A stretch of DNA of 8,931 bases from Solirubrobacterales bacterium (GTDB taxonomy: Bacteria; Actinomycetota; Thermoleophilia; Solirubrobacterales; Solirubrobacteraceae): NCBI GenBank assembly GCA_025964065.1, contig JAOPZO010000114.1, positions 1 to 8,931 on the forward strand, read 5' to 3'. Shown here piece by piece: positions 1 through 6,105 of the stretch; within the stretch, counting starts at the first letter, position 1; every line of letters begins with the position of its first letter. The position numbers were made by a program, and so were the translations under genes. The notes beneath the pieces are model-generated. The model was not told the DNA's origin, searched no databases, and saw nothing but the letters and a program-made list of their open reading frames with translations.

Positions 1-123
1 CTGCGGTTCCAGCACGCCACGGGCGAGCTGGAGAACACGGCCGGCCTCGGCACCACCAAGAAGGACCTCGCCCGCGCGCTCACCATCGCGAAGCAGCGCG
101 GCCTGGACACCACGAAGGCCTAG
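1..123 (+). CDS. rpmC: 50S ribosomal protein L29 (uL29), C-terminal part
   Basis: The window opens inside this gene; 40 codons and a TAG stop are visible. The first residues read LRFQHATGELENT, the conserved helix-turn motif of L29 (family form LRFQ-x-ATGQLEN). A second helix with DLARALTIAKQR follows, matching the family's D-x-AR-x-x-T pattern. L29 is a small two-helix protein of about 65-70 residues on the 50S surface next to the exit tunnel, where signal recognition particle and trigger factor dock. Its place just before rpsQ is the standard end of the S10 operon (rplP-rpmC-rpsQ). The start codon lies upstream of the window. The stop is followed by 12 bases that carry the Shine-Dalgarno for rpsQ. 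The C-terminal TTKA tail is a little longer than minimal family members. Confidence 0.93.
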   Translation: MRFQHATGELENTAGLGTTKKDLARALTIAKQRGLDTTKA

Positions 124-135
124 GGAAGAAGACGA

Positions 136-675
136 ATGGCTGAAGAGAACCCCACACCCGAGAACGACGAGGCGAACGCGCCCGAAGCCGTCGAGGCAGA
201 GGCGGCTGCGCCGGTCGAGCCCGTGGTCCCGCTGACCCCGAAGGAGCGCAAGGTCGCGTCCCGCGTCAAGCGCGGGCAGCGCCGCCCGTCGACGCCCGAG
301 GCCCGCACGGAGCTGCGCAAGGCGAAGGCCGCCGCGCGTTCGCGCCGTCGCGTCCAGGAGCGCGAGAAGGCCAAGGCGAACCGCCCGGCCGAGCCCGTCC
401 CGGACGTCGCGGCCCGCGAGCGCGTCGCCGGCTCGGCGAAGATCCGCCTCGGCACGGTGACCTCCGCGAAGGCGGACAAGACCATCACCGTGCGCATCGA
501 CACCGCCCGGCGTCACCGCAAGTACGAGAAGATCGTGCGGTCGTCGATGAAGCTGCACGCGCACGACGAGGCCAACGACGCCAACGAGGGTGACCTCGTC
601 AAGGTGATCGAGGCCCGCCCCCTGAGCCGCACGAAGCGCTGGCGGCTCGTCGAAGTCATGGAGCGTGCGAAGTGA
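136..675 (+). CDS. rpsQ: 30S ribosomal protein S17 (uS17) with long N-terminal extension
   Basis: S17 is a primary 16S rRNA-binding protein of the 30S body. The recognisable OB-fold core is residues 102-179, from KIRLGTVTSAKADKTITV to the C-terminal SRTKRWRLVEVMERAK. The core alone is about 78 residues, close to the usual length of 80-90. It is preceded by about 101 extra residues. Residues 1-33 hold 9 acidic and no basic residues and are rich in Ala and Pro. Residues 34-83 hold about 20 Lys/Arg against 5 acidic. The ATG at 136 is chosen because AGGGAAG (122-128) lies 7 bases upstream. The only in-frame alternative I see before the core is a GTG at codon 30 without a Shine-Dalgarno, and it would still leave about 70 extra residues. 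Extended S17 proteins are known in actinobacteria. The last bases form a GTGA overlap with rplN. Confidence 0.96.
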   Translation: MAEENPTPENDEANAPEAVEAEAAAPVEPVVPLTPKERKVASRVKRGQRRPSTPEARTELRKAKAAARSRRRVQEREKAKANRPAEPVPDVAARERVAGSAKIRLGTVTSAKADKTITVRIDTARRHRKYEKIVRSSMKLHAHDEANDANEGDLVKVIEARPLSRTKRWRLVEVMERAK

Positions 676-1040
676 TCCAGAACGAGACCCGTCTCAAGGT
701 CGCCGACAACACCGGCGCCCGCGAGATCCTCTGCATCCGCGTCAAGGGCGGCTCCCGCCGCCGGTACGCGTTCGTCGGGGACGTCATCACCGCCACCGTC
801 AAGTCCGCGAACCCGCAGGGCACCGTCAAGAAGGGCGAGGTCGTCACGGCCGTCGTCGTGCGCACGAAGAAGTCCTTCGGGCGCGAGGACGGGACCTACA
901 TCGGGTTCGACGAGAACGCCGCGGTCATCATCGATGCCGCCAACAACCCGCGCGGCACGCGCATCTTCGGTCCGGTGGCGCGCGAGCTGCGCGACCGGAA
1001 CTTCATGAAGATCGTCTCCCTCGCGCCGGAGGTGCTGTAA
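672..1040 (+). CDS. rplN: 50S ribosomal protein L14 (uL14)
   Basis: L14 sits at the subunit interface of the 50S, contacts 16S rRNA helix 14 in bridge B8, and is the target of the silencing factor RsfS. The protein is 122 residues, the standard length. Family hallmarks are the start MIQNETRLKVADNTGAREI (residues 1-19), GDVITATVK (36-44), KKGEVVTAVVVRTKK (53-67) and the end FMKIVSLAPEVL. Translation starts at a GTG that overlaps the TGA of rpsQ by four bases, with GGAG at 660-663 inside the end of rpsQ as Shine-Dalgarno. This is the first gene of the spc operon, but no promoter gap separates it from the S10 operon, so the two are probably transcribed together. Its TAA stop overlaps the next ATG by one base. 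Confidence 0.98.
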   Translation: MIQNETRLKVADNTGAREILCIRVKGGSRRRYAFVGDVITATVKSANPQGTVKKGEVVTAVVVRTKKSFGREDGTYIGFDENAAVIIDAANNPRGTRIFGPVARELRDRNFMKIVSLAPEVL

Positions 1041-1366
1041 TGGCTCTCAAGATCCGCCGCGACGACACCGTCGTCGTCACCAGCGGCAAGGACCGCGGCA
1101 AGACCGGCAAGGTCCTGCGCGTCGACCCCAAGAGGGAACGGGTCTACGTCGAAGGTCTGAACATCGTCAAGCGCCACCAGCGCCCCGTGCAGTCGACCGA
1201 CCCGGTGAAGGCCGCGGGTGGCGTCGTCGAGAAGGAGGGCGCGATCCACATCTCCAACGTGATGCTCGTCGACCCCAAGGACAACAAGCCCACCCGCGTC
1301 GGCATCAGCCGCGAGAACGGGCTCCGCGTCCGGGTCACCAAGCGCACCGACTCGAAGCTCGACTGA
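1040..1366 (+). CDS. rplX: 50S ribosomal protein L24 (uL24)
   Basis: L24 is an early 50S assembly protein that binds the 5' domain of 23S rRNA near the tunnel exit. The protein has 108 residues, normal for the family. The KOW motif is clear at about residues 8-34 (DDTVVVTSGKDRGKTGKVLRV). The family's conserved NIVKRH (41-46), EGAIHISNV (66-74) and a final basic strand ending VRVTKR also appear. The ATG is chosen from the strong GGAGGTG at 1028-1034, inside the last codons of rplN, 5 bases before the start. The start shares one base with the rplN TAA (TAATG), which implies termination-reinitiation coupling. Three bases separate its TGA from rplE. Confidence 0.97.
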   Translation: MALKIRRDDTVVVTSGKDRGKTGKVLRVDPKRERVYVEGLNIVKRHQRPVQSTDPVKAAGGVVEKEGAIHISNVMLVDPKDNKPTRVGISRENGLRVRVTKRTDSKLD

Positions 1367-1369
1367 CTC

Positions 1370-1942
1370 ATGGCCCGACTCAAGACCCGATACAACGACG
1401 AGATCAAGCCGCAGCTCATCGAGCGGTTCGGCTACTCCTCGTCCATGCAGGCCCCGAAGCTCGACAAGGTCGTGCTGAACATGGGCCTGGGTGACGCGAA
1501 GACCGATTCCAAGGTCCTCGATCACGCGACGGAGCAACTCGCGGCCATCGCCGGCCAGAAGCCGAACATCCGCATCGCGCGGAAGTCCATCGCCCAGTTC
1601 AAGGTCCGCGAGGGCATGCCGGTCGGCGCGGCGGTGACGCTCCGCAACGAGCGCGCCTACGAGTTCATCGACCGCCTCGTCTCCGTGGCGATCCCGCGCA
1701 TCCGCGACTTCCGCGGCTTGAAGCCGACGTCCTTCGACGGTCGCGGCAACTACGCCATGGGCGTCAAGGAGCAGACGATGTTCCCCGAGATCGACTACGA
1801 CGCGATCGACGCCGTCCGCGGTCTCGACATCATCGTCACGACCACGGCCAAGACCGACACCGAGGCCTACGCGCTGCTCGAGGCGTTCGGCTTCCCGTTC
1901 TCCAAGGACGGCAACCCCTTCATCACCAAGACGGAGGCCTGA
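1370..1942 (+). CDS. rplE: 50S ribosomal protein L5 (uL5)
   Basis: L5 binds 5S rRNA together with L18, forms part of the central protuberance, and contacts P-site tRNA and S13 (bridge B1b). The protein has 190 residues, within the family range of 175-190. Hallmarks are the N-terminal RYNDEIKPQLIERFGY, the strand KLDKVVLNMGLGDA, the ITGQ-like block AGQKPNIRIARKSIAQFKVREGMPVG (residues about 63-88), FRGLKPTSFDGRGNYAMGVKEQ and FPEIDYD. The start follows the rplX stop by 3 bases. Its Shine-Dalgarno is weak, so translation probably depends on coupling to rplX. Confidence 0.98.
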   Translation: MARLKTRYNDEIKPQLIERFGYSSSMQAPKLDKVVLNMGLGDAKTDSKVLDHATEQLAAIAGQKPNIRIARKSIAQFKVREGMPVGAAVTLRNERAYEFIDRLVSVAIPRIRDFRGLKPTSFDGRGNYAMGVKEQTMFPEIDYDAIDAVRGLDIIVTTTAKTDTEAYALLEAFGFPFSKDGNPFITKTEA

Positions 1943-1945
1943 TCG

Positions 1946-2131
1946 ATGGCCAAGACCTCACTGCGCGTCAAGCAGGCGCGCCCCGCGAAGTTCAAGACCC
2001 GCGAGTACACGCGCTGCCGCAACTGCGGCCGCGCCCGTGCCGTCTACCGCAAGTTCGGCATCTGCCGGATCTGCCTGCGGACGCTCGCCCACGAGGGGTT
2101 CATCCCCGGCATGACGAAGTCGAGCTGGTAG
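1946..2131 (+). CDS. rpsZ: 30S ribosomal protein S14, zinc-binding short form (uS14, type Z)
   Basis: S14 binds the 3' major domain of 16S rRNA in the 30S head. This is the short 61-residue form found in many Gram-positive and thermophilic bacteria, with four cysteines at 23, 26, 39 and 42 arranged CRNC...CRIC as a zinc ribbon. The C-terminal GFIPGMTKSSW is the signature of this form. The start has GGAGG at 1933-1937 in the 3' end of rplE, 8 bases before the ATG. Organisms with this form sometimes keep a zinc-independent copy elsewhere under Zur control; none is visible here. The symbol rpsN would be equally acceptable. Confidence 0.97.
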   Translation: MAKTSLRVKQARPAKFKTREYTRCRNCGRARAVYRKFGICRICLRTLAHEGFIPGMTKSSW

Positions 2132-2136
2132 CCGCC

Positions 2137-2544
2137 ATGACGATGACCGATCCCATCGCGGACTTCCTGACCCGCATCCGCAACGGCATCCGCGCCGCCC
2201 ACGAGACCGTCGAGATCCCCTCGTCGAAGCTCAAGCGCGAGCTCGCCCGGATCCTCAAGGAGCAGGGCTACATCCAGGCCTACGAGCTTCGTGCGCCCGA
2301 CGCCACCCACCCGGGTGAGCGCGTCGTGATCACGCTCAAGTACACCGACGACCGCCGCTCGGCCATCCAGGGCCTGCGGCGCGTCTCACGCCCCGGGCAG
2401 CGGACCTACCGCGGCCACGACAGCCTCCCGAAGGTCCAGGGCGGCATGGGCACCATCATCATGTCGACTTCCCACGGCGTCATGACGGGTCACCAGGCGC
2501 GCCAGTCCGGCGTCGGTGGCGAAGTCGTGGCGGAGATCTGGTAG
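2137..2544 (+). CDS. rpsH: 30S ribosomal protein S8 (uS8)
   Basis: S8 is a primary binder of the central domain of 16S rRNA (helix 21) and, in enterobacteria, the translational repressor of the spc operon. The protein has 135 residues, the usual length. Family marks are MTDPIADFLTRIRNG near the N-terminus, VEIPSSKLKRELARILKEQGYI (residues 25-46), and the C-terminal STSHGVMTGHQARQSGVGG (110-128) ending EVVAEIW. Two ATGs lie two codons apart (2137 and 2143). I keep the first because MTMTDPIAD is common in high-GC Gram-positives, but neither has a clear Shine-Dalgarno. The gene starts 5 bases after the rpsZ TAG. Confidence 0.97.
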   Translation: MTMTDPIADFLTRIRNGIRAAHETVEIPSSKLKRELARILKEQGYIQAYELRAPDATHPGERVVITLKYTDDRRSAIQGLRRVSRPGQRTYRGHDSLPKVQGGMGTIIMSTSHGVMTGHQARQSGVGGEVVAEIW

Positions 2545-2548
2545 CCCC

Positions 2549-3082
2549 ATGTCACGAATCGGCCGCAAGCCCATCGACGTCCCCAGCGGCGTCGACATCA
2601 CCGTCAAGCCGGAGCTCGTCACCGTGAAGGGCCCGCGGGGTGAGCTCTCCGAGCGCATCCACCGGGACATCACGGTGTCCGTCGAGGACTCCGTCGTCAC
2701 CGTCACGCGCCCCACGGACCGTGGCGAGCACCGTGCCCTGCACGGCCTCACGCGCTCCCTCGTGGCCAACATGGTCGAGGGCGTCACGAACGGCTACGCC
2801 AAGGGCCTCGAGATCCAGGGCGTCGGCTACCGCGCCGTCTTGAAGGGCAAGGACCTGGAGCTGGCCCTGGGGTACTCCCACCCGGTCTCCATCGCCGCGC
2901 CCGACGGCATCGAGTTCGAGGTCCCGCAGCCCACGCGCGTCATCGTGCGGGGCAACTCCAAGCAGGCGGTCGGCGAGACCGCCGCCATCATCCGCAAGCA
3001 GCGTCCGCCGGAGCCCTACAAGGGCAAGGGCATCCGCTACGAGGGCGAGCACGTCGTCCGGAAGGTTGGTAAGCGCGCATGA
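2549..3082 (+). CDS. rplF: 50S ribosomal protein L6 (uL6)
   Basis: L6 lies at the base of the L7/L12 stalk, next to the sarcin-ricin loop and the GTPase centre. The 177-residue product has the standard length and the two repeated alpha/beta domains (about 1-82 and 83-177). It starts MSRIGRKPIDVPSGVDI. The L6 signature PEPYKGKGIRYEGE is at residues 154-167, followed by a basic tail. An upstream in-frame ATG at 2516 would add 11 residues lying inside rpsH; it is rejected because the protein family begins at MSRIG. Only four C residues separate the rpsH TAG from this ATG. The final TGA overlaps the rplR start as ATGA. Confidence 0.98.
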   Translation: MSRIGRKPIDVPSGVDITVKPELVTVKGPRGELSERIHRDITVSVEDSVVTVTRPTDRGEHRALHGLTRSLVANMVEGVTNGYAKGLEIQGVGYRAVLKGKDLELALGYSHPVSIAAPDGIEFEVPQPTRVIVRGNSKQAVGETAAIIRKQRPPEPYKGKGIRYEGEHVVRKVGKRA

Positions 3083-3432
3083 GCGTCACCACGAAGCCCG
3101 CGCAGCGTCTGCGGCGTCGCCGCCGCGTCCGCGCGAAGATCACCGGCTCCGAGGTGCGCCCGCGCATCTCCGTGTTCCGCTCGAACCGCGGCATCGCCGC
3201 GCAGCTCATCGACGATGCCTCGGGTCGCACCCTGGCCGCCGTGAGCTGGACGGAGTCCGACCTCCGCGGCCTCAAGCCGATGGAGCAGGCCGCCAAGAGC
3301 GGCGAGCTGCTGGCCGAGCGCGCGAAGGCCGCCGGCGTCGAGTCCGCCGTCTTCGACCGTGGCGGCTACCAGTACCACGGTCGGGTCAAGGCGTTCGCCG
3401 AGGGCGTTCGCGAGGGAGGCATCACCGTATGA
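3079..3432 (+). CDS. rplR: 50S ribosomal protein L18 (uL18)
   Basis: L18 carries 5S rRNA into the central protuberance with L5. The product is 117 residues, normal for the family. An Arg-rich N-terminus (RLRRRRRVRAKI, residues 10-21) is the flexible 5S-binding arm. RPRISVFRSNRGIAAQLIDD (27-46) and the C-terminal FDRGGYQYHGRVKAFAEG (92-109) with REGGI are the classic L18 signature. The ATG overlaps the rplF TGA by four bases; a GGAAGG stretch lies upstream at 3060-3065. Its own TGA overlaps the rpsE start in the same way, so rplF, rplR and rpsE form a tightly coupled trio. Confidence 0.98.
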   Translation: MSVTTKPAQRLRRRRRVRAKITGSEVRPRISVFRSNRGIAAQLIDDASGRTLAAVSWTESDLRGLKPMEQAAKSGELLAERAKAAGVESAVFDRGGYQYHGRVKAFAEGVREGGITV

Positions 3433-4067
3433 CCAGCACGATCATCGACCGCACCGTCAGCCCGCAGGGGCTCGACCTCCAGGAGCGCGTCGTCGAGATC
3501 AACCGCGTCGCGAAGGTCGTCAAGGGCGGCCGTCGCTTCTCCTTCACCGCCCTCGTGGTGGTGGGTGACGAGCGCGACGTCGTCGGCGTGGGCTACGGCA
3601 AGGCCAACGAGGTCCCGCTCGCGATCCAGAAGGGCGTCGAGCAGGCGAAGAAGAACCTCTTCAAGGTCCCGAAGCACAACTCGACGATCACGCACGAGTC
3701 GCTCGGCGTGTTCGGGGCGGGCCGCGTCTTCCTGAAGCCGGCGTCTCCGGGCACCGGCGTCATCGCGGGCGGTGGCGTCCGCGCCGTGCTCGAGCTGGCC
3801 GGCATCCACGACATCCTGAGCAAGTCGCTCGGCTCCCAGAACCCGATCAACCTCGTGAAGGCGACGACCACCGCGCTGCAGCAGCTCCGCAAGCCGGAGG
3901 AGGTCGCGCAGCTGCGTGGCCTGTCGATCAACGCGGTGCTCGGCCTCGCGGAGAAGCGCGAGTCCGTCGACCAGGGCGCCGAGGTCATCCACGCGGCCGA
4001 CGGCACGACGGAGACCCCCGAAGAGGCCGCCTCGCACGCTGCGACGGCGCCCGCGAAGGTGGACTAG
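3429..4067 (+). CDS. rpsE: 30S ribosomal protein S5 (uS5) with acidic C-terminal tail
   Basis: S5 sits on the solvent side of the 30S near the mRNA entry site and, with S4, influences decoding fidelity. The N-terminal double-stranded-RNA-binding-like domain is marked by ERVVEINRVAKVVKGGRRFS (residues 19-38) and VGVGYGKANEVPLAIQKG (52-69). The C-terminal domain includes FGAGRVFLKPASPGTGVIAG (95-114) and NPINLVKAT (138-146). The length is 212, against 166 in E. coli. Most of the difference is a poorly conserved Ala/Glu/Thr-rich tail after about residue 179; tails of this sort are common in actinobacterial S5. GGGAGG at 3414-3419 is a good Shine-Dalgarno 9 bases from the ATG, which overlaps the rplR stop. 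Confidence 0.98.
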   Translation: MTSTIIDRTVSPQGLDLQERVVEINRVAKVVKGGRRFSFTALVVVGDERDVVGVGYGKANEVPLAIQKGVEQAKKNLFKVPKHNSTITHESLGVFGAGRVFLKPASPGTGVIAGGGVRAVLELAGIHDILSKSLGSQNPINLVKATTTALQQLRKPEEVAQLRGLSINAVLGLAEKRESVDQGAEVIHAADGTTETPEEAASHAATAPAKVD

Positions 4068-4069
4068 CC

Positions 4070-4246
4070 ATGGCGATCAAGGCAACCCAGATCAAGTCCA
4101 AGAACGGCTCGGACAAGGCCCAGCTGGCCACGCTCGAGTCGCTCGGCCTGCGCCGCATCGGCCACACGGTCGAGGTCAAGGACACCCCGCAGACCCGAGG
4201 CATGCTGCACCGCGTGCGGCACCTCATCACCGTTTCCGAGGACTAG
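4070..4246 (+). CDS. rpmD: 50S ribosomal protein L30 (uL30)
   Basis: This 58-residue gene encodes L30, a small 50S protein that contacts 5S and 23S rRNA. Residues 2-9 form the first strand (AIKATQIK). A KNGSDKAQLATLESLGLRRI segment gives the helix with the conserved LGLRR-x-x-HTVEV turn (IGHTVEVKDTP, 30-40). TRGMLHRVRHLITV closes the fold, as in the family (x-RGM-x-x-x-V-x-H-L-V). The size matches the usual 58-60. AAGGTGG in the last codons of rpsE (about 4056-4062) serves as Shine-Dalgarno, and only two bases separate the rpsE TAG from the ATG. L30 is absent from some bacterial lineages; here it is intact in its canonical place between rpsE and rplO. Confidence 0.96.
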   Translation: MAIKATQIKSKNGSDKAQLATLESLGLRRIGHTVEVKDTPQTRGMLHRVRHLITVSED

Positions 4247-4248
4247 CC

Positions 4249-4755
4249 ATGGCTGACGAGAACAAGGACGAGGCCGTGAGCATCGGCCTCCACAACCTGC
4301 AGCCCGCCCCGGGGAGCCGCAAGCCGCGCAAGCGCGTCGGCCGCGGCCACGGCTCCGGCATGGGCAAGACGTCCGGCCGCGGCCACAAGGGCGCCGGCTC
4401 CCGCGCGGGCGCCAAGGACCGTGCGCGGTTCGAGGGCGGCCAGATGCCCATCCACATGCGCATGCGCAAGCTGCGTGGGCCGAACAACAAGCAGTCCATG
4501 CCGTTCGAGATGTTCCGCACGCACACGCAGCCCGTGAACGTGGGGGACCTCGAGGACCGCTTCGAGGCCAACGACGTGGTCGACGTCGCCGCGATGGTCG
4601 CCAAGAACCTCGGCACCCGCAAGGGGATCAAGGTCAAGGTGCTCAACAAGGGCGAGATCACGAAGCCGCTGACGGTGCACGCGCACGCGTTCTCCGCCTC
4701 GGCGATCGCGGCCATCGAGGCCGCGGGTGGCTCGGCCACCGTCGTCGACCTCTAG
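4249..4755 (+). CDS. rplO: 50S ribosomal protein L15 (uL15)
   Basis: L15 is a 23S rRNA-binding protein needed late in 50S assembly. As drawn, the product is 168 residues. The N-terminal rRNA-binding stretch is HNLQPAPGSRKPRKRVGRGH (residues 15-34), followed by Gly/Arg-rich GSGMGKTSGRGHKGAGSRAG. The globular C-terminal domain ends VHAHAFSASAIAAIEAAGG, the L15 signature. The start is uncertain. The ATG at 4249 follows the rpmD TAG by two bases and has GAGGA at 4238-4242, but it adds nine acidic residues. A GTG at 4276, with AAGGA at 4264-4268, would give a protein starting MSIGLHNLQPAPG, closer to the typical family N-terminus. Function is not in doubt. Confidence 0.96.
   Translation: MADENKDEAVSIGLHNLQPAPGSRKPRKRVGRGHGSGMGKTSGRGHKGAGSRAGAKDRARFEGGQMPIHMRMRKLRGPNNKQSMPFEMFRTHTQPVNVGDLEDRFEANDVVDVAAMVAKNLGTRKGIKVKVLNKGEITKPLTVHAHAFSASAIAAIEAAGGSATVVDL
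4264..4268 (+). promoter_or_regulatory. Possible internal ribosome binding site for rplO
   Basis: AAGGA lies 7 bases before an in-frame GTG at 4276-4278. It is a better-spaced Shine-Dalgarno than expected by chance inside coding sequence, and it supports an alternative L15 start nine codons downstream of the annotated ATG. It could also be a coincidence of the Lys-Asp codons (AAG GAC). Confidence 0.35.
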
Positions 4756-4766
4756 CCTCAAGCCGC

Positions 4767-6032
4767 ATGCTGTCCACCGTCCTCAGCGCGTTCACCGTCG
4801 CGGAGATCCGCAGGAAGCTCCTCTTCACCGCGATGGTGCTCGCGCTGTACCGCGTGGGCTCCTACATCCCCGTCCCGGGGATCGACATCGACGCCGTCAA
4901 GGCGTCGAACCAGTTCGAGGGCGACTCGATCCTGGGCCTGCTGAACACGTTCTCGGGCGGCGGGCTCTCCCGCATCGCCCTGTTCGCGCTCGGGATCATG
5001 CCGTACATCACGGCGTCGATCATCCTGCAGCTCCTGACGGTCGTGGTGCCCTCGCTGGAGAAGCTCTCCAAGGAGGGCGAGGTCGGCCAGCAGCGCATCA
5101 CGCAGTACACGCGCTACCTCACCGTCGGCCTCGCGTTCGCGCAGTCCATCGGCTACGTCTTCCTCTTCAAGAGCTCGCAGAACGGCGGCTCGCCGATCAT
5201 CCCCCAGTTCGACGTGCCCCACGTCTTCCTCATCGTCCTCTGCCTCACGGCGGGAACGGTGCTCCTGATGTGGATGGGCGAGCTCATCACCCAGCGCGGC
5301 ATCGGCAACGGCATCTCGCTGATGATCTTCGCCTCGATCGTCGCGGGCCTCCCGCAGGGCGTGCAGGCCTGGTACACGAACTCCGACCAGGTCTTCAAGG
5401 TCATGATGCCGTTCATCGCGCTCGCGGTGATCGCCTCGATCTGCTTCATCCAGGAGGGCCAGCGCCGCATCCCGGTGCAGTACGCCAAGCGCGTCATCGG
5501 CCGCCGCATGAGCGGCGGCGGCCAGACCTACCTGCCGCTGCGCGTGAACATGGCCGGCGTCATCCCGGTCATCTTCGCCGCCTCGATCATGGCGTTCCCG
5601 CCCACGATCGGCCAGCTCATCAACACCCCGGGCGCGCGCTCCGTCGCGAACTTCTTCAACCCGCAGGACGCGCCCTACCTCATCGGCGAGTCGCTGATGA
5701 TCATCGTCTTCACCTACTTCTACACCGCGGTGACGTTCAACCCGGTGGACCAGGCGGAGAACCTGAAGAAGTACGGCGGCTTCATCCCCGGGGTACGGCC
5801 CGGGCGCCCCACGGCGGAGTTCCTGGACCGCATCCTGGCCCGCCTGACGTTCCCCGGCGCGCTCTACCTCGCGGCGGTCGCGGCACTGCCGACGATCCTC
5901 ATCGCCCAGACGAGCGCGAACTTCTTCTTCGGGGGCACGTCGATCCTCATCGTGGTCGGCGTCGCGCTCGACACGATGAAGCAGCTCGAGGCGCAGCTCA
6001 TGATGCGGAACTACGAGGGCTTCTTGAAGTAG
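4767..6032 (+). CDS. secY: Preprotein translocase subunit SecY
   Basis: SecY is the ten-helix pore of the SecYEG translocon in the cytoplasmic membrane. The 421-residue length is normal. TM1 covers about residues 16-35 and ends in GSYIPVPGID. The plug and TM2 are in LLNTFSGGGLSRIALFALG followed by IMPYITASIILQLL (58-90). TM3-TM5 lie at about 115-135, 150-170 and 180-200. The cytosolic loop with GQRRIPVQYAKR is at 231-242, and TM7 at about 260-280. The C5 loop RPGRPTAEFLDRI (344-356) contains Arg344, equivalent to the essential Arg357 of E. coli, which contacts SecA and the ribosome. The protein ends MRNYEGFLK, typical of the family. The start lies 11 bases after rplO with no clear Shine-Dalgarno, so expression probably relies on readthrough from the r-protein genes. 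A terminator-like hairpin follows the stop. Confidence 0.98.
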   Translation: MLSTVLSAFTVAEIRRKLLFTAMVLALYRVGSYIPVPGIDIDAVKASNQFEGDSILGLLNTFSGGGLSRIALFALGIMPYITASIILQLLTVVVPSLEKLSKEGEVGQQRITQYTRYLTVGLAFAQSIGYVFLFKSSQNGGSPIIPQFDVPHVFLIVLCLTAGTVLLMWMGELITQRGIGNGISLMIFASIVAGLPQGVQAWYTNSDQVFKVMMPFIALAVIASICFIQEGQRRIPVQYAKRVIGRRMSGGGQTYLPLRVNMAGVIPVIFAASIMAFPPTIGQLINTPGARSVANFFNPQDAPYLIGESLMIIVFTYFYTAVTFNPVDQAENLKKYGGFIPGVRPGRPTAEFLDRILARLTFPGALYLAAVAALPTILIAQTSANFFFGGTSILIVVGVALDTMKQLEAQLMMRNYEGFLK

Positions 6033-6056
6033 GTAGGGTTCCGCACCCGCCGCGCC

Positions 6057-6080
6057 GACCGCCCTCCGGGGCGGTCTTTC
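6057..6080 (+). terminator. Hairpin with T-rich tail after secY (likely intrinsic terminator or attenuator)
   Basis: An 8-base-pair perfect stem, GACCGCCC (6057-6064) with GGGCGGTC (6069-6076), closes a TCCG loop and is followed directly by TTTCGTT. C(UCCG)G is a UNCG tetraloop, among the most stable RNA loops. It begins 25 bases after the secY stop and ends about 30 bases before the adk start. This fits the end of the spc operon. Because the T tract is short and interrupted and adk-map follow at once, it may be only a partial terminator that lowers adk and map output. I see no convincing promoter between it and adk. Confidence 0.6.
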
Positions 6081-6105
6081 GTTCTCCGACCGACGGGGCC
6101 CCATC

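Noticed and set aside
6034..6039. TAGGGT after secY as a -10 box for adk
   Set aside because: No -35-like sequence lies at a suitable distance, and the transcript would immediately run into the terminator-like hairpin.
6095..6102. GGGGCCCC palindrome just before the adk start
   Set aside because: Eight-base GC palindrome with no loop; likely just the weak Shine-Dalgarno region of adk in a GC-rich context.
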